From the NCBI GenBank assembly GCA_029974175.1, contig JARKSS010000312.1, positions 1 to 33,300 on the forward strand: a stretch of DNA of 33,300 nt, read 5' to 3'. The notes below the pieces were generated by a model that saw nothing but the letters and a program-made list of their open reading frames with translations, did not search any database and was not told where the DNA came from. Position 1 is the first letter of the stretch. Every line of letters begins with the position of its first letter. This document shows positions 18,612-26,217 of this stretch, piece after piece. The translations under genes and the position numbers were made by a program. Origin of the DNA: Vicinamibacterales bacterium. Its GTDB lineage: Bacteria; Acidobacteriota; Vicinamibacteria; Vicinamibacterales; Fen-181.

Positions 18612-19666
18612 CGCAGCCACTCCTCGAGGTGTGCCTCGACGAACGCGTCGTCCCGGAGGCCGGGGTAGCGCGCGTGCACTCGATCGATCTCCTCCATCTG
18701 GCCCGGCGACAATTCCTCGCGCTCGTCCAGGCACCAGCGCCCCAGCAGCAATCCCTGGCGGCGCAGCGCCTCGTGAATGCCGGGGAGGCAGCCGGCGTAC
18801 GCGTGGCGCGCGTCGAACAGCGCGCCGTTCGCGTCCGTCAGGTCAGCCCCGCGCGCCAGCAGCAGGGTCGTCTTCGAGCCCGGCTGGGCCCGCTCGCAAC
18901 GAATCTCCTCCATCAGCTCCACGGCCCGCCGCGTCCACACCGCCCATTGTCCCAGCAGCCCGCCGCTGAAGCGCAGCCGCTGTCCCTCCGCGTTGCCTGG
19001 GAAGTCGGTCAACAGGTCCGCGACAATCGCGTCGTCGTTGCCCGTGTAGAGGGTCACCTCGCGCTCGCGCCCCGCGGCGGCGAGCGCGCGAACGACCTCC
19101 TGGGTCCGATACCGGTCGAAGGGCGCCACCTTCACGGCGACAACCTCGGGGATCTCGAAGAACCGCTGCCAGAACGTTTGCGACAGCACGCGGCCCCCGA
19201 CTGCCGGCTGGAGGTAGAACCCGATCAACGGCATCACCGCCGCCACCTCGCGGCAGTGCGCGATCAGTTCTTCGTCTGACGCGTCGCGCCAGCCGCCCAG
19301 GCTCAGGAGCGCCGCGTGGTAGCCCAGGTCGGCGGCGGTTCCCGCCTCGGCTACCGCCTGCCGCGTGCGGCCGCACACCCCGGCCACCCGGGCGATGGTC
19401 GCCCCGGTGGCCCGCTCGTGCTCGGCGATGGCGTCGGCCGCCAGCCGCAGCACCGGCACGTAGAGGCCCACTCGCGGCTGCCGGATCGCGAACTGAGTCG
19501 TGTGCACCCCGACGGCGATGCCCGACGCCCCGGCCGCGCAGTAATAGCGGGTGAGCGCAACCTGGCGCCGCTCGTCCAACCGTCGCTCTGGGGTGAGCGC
19601 GAGCGGGTGGGCCGGGATGACGCCGCCCACGGCAAGGCGCCGCCTTGCTTCCTCAGTACCGGCCAT
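18608..19666 (-). CDS. Dihydrodipicolinate synthase/N-acetylneuraminate lyase (DapA) family aldolase
   Basis: GVIPAHPLALTPERRLDERRQVALTRYYCAAGASGIAVGVHTTQF; IGFYLQPAVGG; VVAVKVAPFDRY (putative Schiff-base Lys); YTGNDDAIVADLL. Confidence 0.85.
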   Translation of the reverse strand: MAGTEEARRRLAVGGVIPAHPLALTPERRLDERRQVALTRYYCAAGASGIAVGVHTTQFAIRQPRVGLYVPVLRLAADAIAEHERATGATIARVAGVCGRTRQAVAEAGTAADLGYHAALLSLGGWRDASDEELIAHCREVAAVMPLIGFYLQPAVGGRVLSQTFWQRFFEIPEVVAVKVAPFDRYRTQEVVRALAAAGREREVTLYTGNDDAIVADLLTDFPGNAEGQRLRFSGGLLGQWAVWTRRAVELMEEIRCERAQPGSKTTLLLARGADLTDANGALFDARHAYAGCLPGIHEALRRQGLLLGRWCLDEREELSPGQMEEIDRVHARYPGLRDDAFVEAHLEEWLR

Positions 19667-20684
19667 CGGCCACCTCGTAGTGAGTCGGCTTGCCGAGCGA
19701 GGGCCCGCCCGACTCTATCCATGCCGCCACCCACTCCCGCAGCACCTCGAGCCTGACTTCCGGCAGGCCCAGCGCGGCGTGGCAGGCGGAGGCGTCGCTC
19801 AGCAGCGCCACGTCGCATTCGCGTCCCTCGAACCGGGGAGCACGGCCGAAGCGCCGCCCGAACCATTCCGCGAGTTCGCGGATGCAGACCGTTTCGGGCC
19901 CCGTGACGTTGAGGATGCGCGTCGGCGATTCGGCCAGTTCGAGGCTGCGGAAGGCGTACGAGTTCGCGTCGCCCTGCCAGATCACGTTGGCGTATCCGAC
20001 GCCCAGGTCGACGGGCTCGCCGGCGAAGACACGCCGCCCGACGTCCACCAGGACGCCGTAGCGCAGATCGACCGCGTAATTCAGGCGGAACAGCAGGCAG
20101 CGGGTACCGTGCTCCCGCGAGTAGTACTCGACGACCCGTTCGCGGCCCAGGCACGACTGGGCGTACTCGCCAACTGGCGCGGGTTCGTCCTGCTCGCGCG
20201 ACCCGCCGCTCGACGCCGGCACCATCCCGTAGAGATTCCCAGTTGAGAAGACGACAAGCCGCGAGTCGCGAAACCGGTCGGCAACGTGAGCGGCCGCCAG
20301 CGTGTTGACGGCCCAGGTCAGGTCGCTGCGTCCCTCAGTGCCGAACTTCCGTCCGATCAAGTAGAGGATGTGGGCGAGAGGCGGCAGGCGATCGACCGAC
20401 CGGCGATCGAGGCAGTCGCATTCCATCGGCTCGATGCCCATCCCGGCCAGGTCTCGTGCCACCGCCGGGTCGAATCGCCTGGCCACGGCGACGACCCGCC
20501 GGCGTCGGCCGGCCTGGTCGCTGGCACGTCGCACGCGGCGGGCGAGCGAGGGCCCCATCTTGCCGGTGGCGCCGATGATCCCGATGTCGCCCTCCAGGCG
20601 GCCCGCCGCCGCGATGTCGGCGACGCTGGGGCGCGCGAGCCGCTCCTCGAGCTCCTCGACGGTTCGAATGGCCGGTGTGTTCAC
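19653..20684 (-). CDS. NAD-dependent epimerase/dehydratase family protein (SDR)
   Basis: GDIGIIGATGKMGPSLARRVRRAS Rossmann; VVFSTGNLYGMVPASSGGSREQDEPAPVGEYAQSCLGRERVVEYYSREHGTRCLLFRLNYAVDLRYG; ILNVTGPETVCIRELAEWFGRRFGRAPRFEG. Confidence 0.88.
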   Translation of the reverse strand: MNTPAIRTVEELEERLARPSVADIAAAGRLEGDIGIIGATGKMGPSLARRVRRASDQAGRRRRVVAVARRFDPAVARDLAGMGIEPMECDCLDRRSVDRLPPLAHILYLIGRKFGTEGRSDLTWAVNTLAAAHVADRFRDSRLVVFSTGNLYGMVPASSGGSREQDEPAPVGEYAQSCLGRERVVEYYSREHGTRCLLFRLNYAVDLRYGVLVDVGRRVFAGEPVDLGVGYANVIWQGDANSYAFRSLELAESPTRILNVTGPETVCIRELAEWFGRRFGRAPRFEGRECDVALLSDASACHAALGLPEVRLEVLREWVAAWIESGGPSLGKPTHYEVADGRY

Positions 20685-20687
20685 GCT

Positions 20688-21548
20688 CTATCCCCATTCC
20701 GGTCCGAAGATCGCCACCTGCCGATCGGGGCCGGCCGGCAGCCGGTTGGCCGTTCCACGGCGCATCCTGATGAACGGCCGCTGAACGACGAAGCCAGCCT
20801 TCGTCAGCCGCTCGATCCATCCGGGCAGGCCCGCGTCGGCGTCGATCACCAGCGGCGCATCTCCGGCGGCCCCCACGCAGCCGCTCACGAGGGCTTCTGC
20901 GGCGTCGAGGCCATCCGCTACCACCGGTCCGATCTGCCACCACCGGTGACCCGGGCGCCCGAAACAGTAGCCGCGCACGTCCCCCGATTGCCCCACGACG
21001 ACGCGGGCCAAGGCCGGCGCCCGGCGAAAGGCCCACCGGAGGAGCGTCGCCCGGCTGGCGCCAAAGGCCCCGAGGTCTCGGGCCAACACCTCGTCGAGGT
21101 CCCGGCTCTCCATCGGCCATGTGCCGGGCGGGGGTGCGGGGTGGCCGCCTGCGTCCGCCGCGCTACCCCCCTGGTCGCGCGTCATCCGAACCAGGCGCCC
21201 TTCCTCGATGAAGCCGAGCCGTGCGTAGAGCGGGTGTCCCTGGGGCGTCGCGTCCAGCCGGGCTTCGACGCCCCCGAGCGCCTCGATCGCCTGGCGCATG
21301 AGGGCGGTGGCTATCCCGCGCCCGCGCAGCGCCGGGTCCACGAGGACCATGCCGATCCACGCAAACCGTCTATCGTATACCACCGAGGTCAGCGTGCCCG
21401 CGACCTCGCCTTCGGCTTCGGCAACCAGGCAGCCGGCGCCGCCCAGCGCCAGCAGCTGTTCCCAGTCGCCCGCCACCTGGTTCCAGCCACACGCCCGGCA
21501 CAACGCCTCGCCGCGGGGCAGGTCGGAGGGCCGCATCGGCCTGATCAT
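20688..21548 (-). CDS. GNAT family N-acetyltransferase
   Basis: MIRPMRPSDLPRGEALCRACGWNQVAGDWEQLLALG..., WIGMVLVDPALRGRGIATALMRQAIEAL. ATG 21548 preferred over the longer track ORF. Confidence 0.88.
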   Translation of the reverse strand: MIRPMRPSDLPRGEALCRACGWNQVAGDWEQLLALGGAGCLVAEAEGEVAGTLTSVVYDRRFAWIGMVLVDPALRGRGIATALMRQAIEALGGVEARLDATPQGHPLYARLGFIEEGRLVRMTRDQGGSAADAGGHPAPPPGTWPMESRDLDEVLARDLGAFGASRATLLRWAFRRAPALARVVVGQSGDVRGYCFGRPGHRWWQIGPVVADGLDAAEALVSGCVGAAGDAPLVIDADAGLPGWIERLTKAGFVVQRPFIRMRRGTANRLPAGPDRQVAIFGPEWG

Positions 21549-21666
21549 CGTTGACGCTTTCGTTTGATTGCTATAGTGTTCTTTTCGCTTTGCTTGTATA
21601 CCGCTCGGGGCGGGGCGTGTCAACCACGTTCGACAGAAATCGCAACACAACGAGAATCGCTTCCCC
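21549..21666. promoter_or_regulatory. Divergent promoter/operator region
   Basis: AT-rich relative to flanks; TTGACG (21551) and TATAGT (21572) on the plus strand; T-rich repeats CTTTCGTTTG and CTTTTCGCTTTGCTTG; lies between divergent GNAT...DeoR operon and the dehydrogenase gene. Confidence 0.45.
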
Positions 21667-22680
21667 ATGACCGCCACGACTCGCCGTGTCGTCATCCTTG
21701 CGGGCCGTATCCTCTTCGACTCGTTCTTTGGGGAGGCCGAGCGCCGGCGGCTCAGCCGCTATGACTGGGAGCGGATCGGGGGACGCCGCGCGACCCCCGC
21801 GCTTCTCAGGCGCCTTGCCGACGTTGACGCGCTCGTCACCACCTGGGACAGCCCGCCGTTCGACGCGTCGCTGGTCGCGGCCTGCCCGCGGCTGCGGATG
21901 ATTGCGCACTGCGGCGGGGAGGTGAAGGCGCGGTTCGCCCGGCCGCTCTTCGACAGGCTGACGATCACAAACGCCGCCGATCCCATGGCGCGCCAGGTGG
22001 CCGAGCTGGCTGCCACCTTCTTGCTCTACGAGGCGCGGAACGTCGACCGATACCGGGCGCGGCTCCGGTGCCAAGGCAGCGACATCTTCGAGGCGCGCCA
22101 CCTGCGGGGGGTCGAGGGGGAGACGCTGGTTGGCGCCACGGTGGGGCTCGTCGGCTTCGGCCGGATTGGCCGGGCGCTGGTGGAACTGCTGGCGCCATTC
22201 GGCACCCGGTTCCTCGTCTACGATCCTTACGCGCGCCGCCGCGTCGCTCGCGGGGCGCGCGTGCGGTTCGCGCCGCTCGACCGGGTGCTCGGGGCGTCGC
22301 GCCTGATCGTGCTCGCCTGCGCGCTCACCGAGGAGACGAGGAACCTGCTCGACCGCGAGCGTCTCGCGCGGCTGCCCGAGGGCGCCTCGATCATCAACGT
22401 GGCGCGCGGAGGCCTGGTAGACCTCGACGCGCTGACCGCCGAGGTCGTGGCCGGCCGGCTGCGCTGCGCGCTCGATGTGACCGATCCGCTGGAGCCGCTG
22501 CCCGACGATCACCCCCTTCGGTTCGCCCCGGGGGCCATCGTGACGCCGCATGTTGGTGCCGGGGCCGACAGCGTGCGCCGGGCGATGGCGAACGTCGTGT
22601 TGGACGAGCTCGAACGGCATTTCGCCGGGCGGCGCGTGCGTCACCGCGTGAGCCGGGCGATGCTCGACCGGATGACCTGA
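21667..22680 (+). CDS. D-isomer-specific 2-hydroxyacid dehydrogenase family protein
   Basis: GATVGLVGFGRIGRALVELLAPFGTRFLVYDPYA; LPEGASIINVARGGLVDLDALTAEV; IVTPHVGAGADSVRRAM. Confidence 0.93.
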   Translation: MTATTRRVVILAGRILFDSFFGEAERRRLSRYDWERIGGRRATPALLRRLADVDALVTTWDSPPFDASLVAACPRLRMIAHCGGEVKARFARPLFDRLTITNAADPMARQVAELAATFLLYEARNVDRYRARLRCQGSDIFEARHLRGVEGETLVGATVGLVGFGRIGRALVELLAPFGTRFLVYDPYARRRVARGARVRFAPLDRVLGASRLIVLACALTEETRNLLDRERLARLPEGASIINVARGGLVDLDALTAEVVAGRLRCALDVTDPLEPLPDDHPLRFAPGAIVTPHVGAGADSVRRAMANVVLDELERHFAGRRVRHRVSRAMLDRMT

Positions 22681-22690
22681 GCGTATTCGC

Positions 22691-24391
22691 ATGCTGAAAA
22701 GCGTTTCTGCCATCGACTATGCGGTCATCGGCGCCTACCTGGTGGCGATGCTCGCCATCGGCGCGTCCTTCATGCGCTTCAACAAGGGGGCGTCCGACTA
22801 CTTCAGGGGCGGCAGCCGGGTGCCGTGGTTCGTGGCCGGCCTCAGCTCCTTCATGAGCGGCTTCAGCGCCTGGACGTTCACGGGCGCGGCCGGCGTGGCG
22901 TACCAGCAGGGGCTGGTCGTCGTCCTGCTGTACGTGGGGAACGGCCTCAGCTTCCTGCTCGGGTACTGGCTCTTCGCGTCACGCTGGCGGCGGGCGCGCA
23001 TCTCGACCACGATGGAGTACCTGACGGAGCGGTTCGACGAGCGGACGCGCCAGACCTTCTCGTGGACCGCCGTGATCTTCCACCTGTTCACGGGCGCCAG
23101 CGTGCTGTTCGGCCTGGGCGTCTTCGTCAGCTCGACGTGCGGGGTGCCGATTGGGTGGACGATCCTGGTCTGCGGCGCCATCATCCTCATCTACTGCGTG
23201 GTGGGCGGCTTGTGGGCGGTCGTGGTCACCGACTTCCTGCAGGCCGTGATCCTTTTGCCCTTCACGCTGGTTCTCTGCGCCGTCTCGCTCTCGAGGATTG
23301 GCGGAATGGGCGCGTTCCTGGCGGGGCTGCCGGCGCCGATGACATCGCTCGCGCTGCCGAACGAGTTCGGCTGGGGATACGTGGCGGCGTGGACGGTGAT
23401 GGTGAGCTTCGGCTACAACACGTCGGTCATGGCGCAGCGCTACTTCGCCGTGGACGACGAGCGGTCGGCCCGGAAGGTGTCGCTGCTGTGCTGCGGCCTT
23501 TTCCTGCTCGGGTCGCTGCTCTGGTTCGTGCCTCCGCTGGCCGTTCGGGTTCTCTATCCCGATATCGCGGCGCTGCTGCCCGGGCGCGCGAATCCGCACG
23601 AGGCGTCGTACGCGGTTGCCACGCTGGCGCTGCTGCCGAACGGCCTGATCGGGGTGATGCTGGCGGCGATGTTCAGCTCGACGATGTCGAACCTGTCGGG
23701 GACGTTCCACCTCCACGCGGCGATCATCGTGCGGGACATCTACCTGTGGATCTTCCCCCGGCGCGACGGCGAGCGGCACCTGCTCGCGGTTGGCTGGGTG
23801 GCCACCTTCTTCGTGGGCGCGAGCATCATCGGGCTGGCCTTCGTGATGGCCGAGAGCGGGCGCAGCGTCTTCAGCGTGATGCTGACCGTGAACACGATCA
23901 TGTCGCTCGCGTACGGCCCGCCCGCGCTGCTCGGCCTGCTCATCTCGCGCACCCCGCGCTGGTCGGGGCTCGCGTCGTTCCTGGTCGGCCTGGCGCTGGG
24001 GTGCGTGGGGACCTTCGGGTTCGGCTGGGGACTGATCGCGAACGTAGTTGGCGTGCTGCCCGCCTCGATCGCGGTGTTCCTCCTGTCGATTCCCTTCGAG
24101 CGTCGCGACGCGGCAGGGGCGGCGGGGCGGCGCCGCCTGGCCGAGCGGCTGGCCACGCCGGTGGATGTCGCGAGGGAGCTGGGCGCGAGCGAAGACCGCA
24201 CCACCGAGGTCTTCCGCTTCCTGTCGCGGGCGACGGCGGGCGTGGGACTCGTCAGCCTGCTCCTGATGGCCTGGGCCGCGCCCGGCGAGCGCGGCACCGT
24301 CGTCCTCTATTCGGGCATCACGCTGCTTGTCGCCGTGCTGCTGGCGCTCGTGAAGGGCGCCCCGGCGCCCGCCCGCGCCGAGCGCACGTAG
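22691..24391 (+). CDS. Sodium:solute symporter (SSS) family transporter
   Basis: Multi-TM; IDYAVIGAYLVAMLAIGASFMR, SDYFRGGSRVPWFVAGLSSFMSGFSAWTFTGAAGVAYQQG. Confidence 0.93.
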   Translation: MLKSVSAIDYAVIGAYLVAMLAIGASFMRFNKGASDYFRGGSRVPWFVAGLSSFMSGFSAWTFTGAAGVAYQQGLVVVLLYVGNGLSFLLGYWLFASRWRRARISTTMEYLTERFDERTRQTFSWTAVIFHLFTGASVLFGLGVFVSSTCGVPIGWTILVCGAIILIYCVVGGLWAVVVTDFLQAVILLPFTLVLCAVSLSRIGGMGAFLAGLPAPMTSLALPNEFGWGYVAAWTVMVSFGYNTSVMAQRYFAVDDERSARKVSLLCCGLFLLGSLLWFVPPLAVRVLYPDIAALLPGRANPHEASYAVATLALLPNGLIGVMLAAMFSSTMSNLSGTFHLHAAIIVRDIYLWIFPRRDGERHLLAVGWVATFFVGASIIGLAFVMAESGRSVFSVMLTVNTIMSLAYGPPALLGLLISRTPRWSGLASFLVGLALGCVGTFGFGWGLIANVVGVLPASIAVFLLSIPFERRDAAGAAGRRRLAERLATPVDVARELGASEDRTTEVFRFLSRATAGVGLVSLLLMAWAAPGERGTVVLYSGITLLVAVLLALVKGAPAPARAERT

Positions 24392-24400
24392 GAGAGACCG

Positions 24401-26173
24401 ATGAACACCCGGCTTGCCCGCCTTGGATGCCTGGCCGCCCTGATCCTGGCCGTGACGCCCGCTGCGTCGCCGGCCGGCGTCAAGCGCGTCTGGGCTGTCA
24501 ACGACACGGAGAAGATCGCGCGCGAGAACCTCTCGAGTCCGCTCGCCGCGGGGAACTCGGCATGGGACGGCACTCGCGTGAAGCTGTTCGGCGCGCTCAA
24601 CGAGGTGCTGGCCGTGCAGGTCATCGTCGAGGCCGACGGCGAGGGCATCCGCGCGCTCTCCCTGCGGCTGCCCGGGCTGAAACAGCGGGGCGGCACGGCA
24701 GGCTTCGCGTACGTTCCGCCGGGTGTCGATCCAACCGACTCGGTGGGCCGGCCGATCCAGCTGTTTTCCCTCAACTACATGCACATTCCCGGCCCCGCGA
24801 CCGCGCACTGGATCTACAGGGCCGGCACCGAGTCGGCCCCGCGCGGCACGGGGTGGCAGCCGGTGCAGATCGTTCCCGAGAATGCCCGCAGCGGGCGCGG
24901 CGGCTTCCCGCTTGCCGTGCCGCCGTCGAGCAACCAGGCGTTCTGGATCGAGATCTACACCGGGAAGGGACGCCCCGCCGGCGTTTACGAGGGCACCATC
25001 GAGATCGCGGCCGACGGCCGGACGATCCGCCTGCCGATCGAGCTGGAGCTGTTCGGGTTCGCCCTGCCGGACGAGAACAGCCTGAACATGATGGTGTACT
25101 TCGAGGGCAGCCAACCCGAGCGGTACATGGGCCGGAACTTCGACGCGGAATTCCACCGCTTCGCGCATCGCCACCGCGTCGAGCTGGTGCACGCCTACGA
25201 CGAGGCGACAATCCGGCAGGCGCTGCCGCGCTTCAGCGGCACCGCGTTCACGCCGGCGGAGCGGTACGAGGGCCCAGGCGAGAAGGTGGGCCACCGCTTC
25301 GCGCCCGCGACCTTCTACGGGCCGGGCCGCGCATTCGAGACGCGCGAGTCGGCCCGGGCGCGGTCGGACGCGTGGATGACGTTCCTCGAGAAGACACTGC
25401 CGGGCGCCATCACGTTCCTGTACCTGCCGGACGAGCCCGGACCGGCCCAGTACCCGCGTCTTCGCGAGCTGGCCGACTACGTGCACTCGAACCCCGGGCC
25501 CGGGCGGCGGCTGAAGACCTTCGCGACCAAGCAGTACGTGCCCGAGCTCGACGGGGCCGTGGACATCTGGTGCGCCCCCCCGCAGCTGTACGACATCGCG
25601 CGCGCCAGGTCAGAGCGGGCGAAGGGGCGCGAGTACTGGACCTACAACGGCAGCCGGCCGTTCCTCGGCGTCCCGTCGATCGAGGCGCCGGCGGCCGATC
25701 CACGTTCGGTGGCGTGGGCCGCGTTCAAGGAGGGCATGTCGACCTTCTTCTATTGGCATGGCGTGCACTGGTTCCACAACAGCCAGAAGCAGGGTGACCG
25801 GAGGCAGAACGTGTGGGCGAACCCCGTCACCTTCGACAACCGGGGGCAGCCCGGCAAGGAGGACACGGGATTCGCCTACGGGGACGGCGTGCTGATCTAC
25901 CCGGGCCTCGAGGTCGTGCACCCGGGAGAGGACCGGGGCATCGCGGGCCCCGTGTCCACCGTGCAGCTGGCCAACTACCGGCGCGGCCTGCAGGATCACC
26001 TGTACCTCACCCTCGCGAGGAAGGCGGGGCTCGGCAACCTGGTGGACGAGGCGCTGCGGGCGATCGTGCCGCGCGTCTTCTCCGAGGCGGACGCGAAGGT
26101 GGGATGGGCCGAGTCGGGCGACGCCTACGAGGCAATGCGCCTGCAGATCGCCCGCGCCCTCGCGGCGAAATAG
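24401..26173 (+). CDS. Secreted DUF4091-type protein (putative glycoside hydrolase)
   Basis: Signal peptide; FLYLPDEPGPAQYPRLRELADYVHSNPGPGRRLKTFATKQYVPELDGAVDIWCAPPQLYD; EYWTYNGSRPFLGVPSIEAPAADPRSVAWAAFKEGMSTFFYWHGVHWF; C-terminal GPVSTVQLANYRRGLQDHLYLTLARK, characteristic of DUF4091 proteins. Confidence 0.78.
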   Translation: MNTRLARLGCLAALILAVTPAASPAGVKRVWAVNDTEKIARENLSSPLAAGNSAWDGTRVKLFGALNEVLAVQVIVEADGEGIRALSLRLPGLKQRGGTAGFAYVPPGVDPTDSVGRPIQLFSLNYMHIPGPATAHWIYRAGTESAPRGTGWQPVQIVPENARSGRGGFPLAVPPSSNQAFWIEIYTGKGRPAGVYEGTIEIAADGRTIRLPIELELFGFALPDENSLNMMVYFEGSQPERYMGRNFDAEFHRFAHRHRVELVHAYDEATIRQALPRFSGTAFTPAERYEGPGEKVGHRFAPATFYGPGRAFETRESARARSDAWMTFLEKTLPGAITFLYLPDEPGPAQYPRLRELADYVHSNPGPGRRLKTFATKQYVPELDGAVDIWCAPPQLYDIARARSERAKGREYWTYNGSRPFLGVPSIEAPAADPRSVAWAAFKEGMSTFFYWHGVHWFHNSQKQGDRRQNVWANPVTFDNRGQPGKEDTGFAYGDGVLIYPGLEVVHPGEDRGIAGPVSTVQLANYRRGLQDHLYLTLARKAGLGNLVDEALRAIVPRVFSEADAKVGWAESGDAYEAMRLQIARALAAK

Positions 26174-26217
26174 CGATCCTTGAACACGATCTCAACGCAG
26201 CGTGACGGCGGGCTGCG

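Noticed and set aside
22979-25486. 835-aa minus-strand ORF
   Set aside because: Antisense shadow of the symporter and DUF4091 genes; composition dominated by R/A/H/Q typical of GC-rich shadow frames.
22825-25797. 990-aa plus-strand ORF in an alternative frame
   Set aside because: Overlaps two well-supported genes in another frame; Arg/Ala/Gly-rich low-complexity translation.
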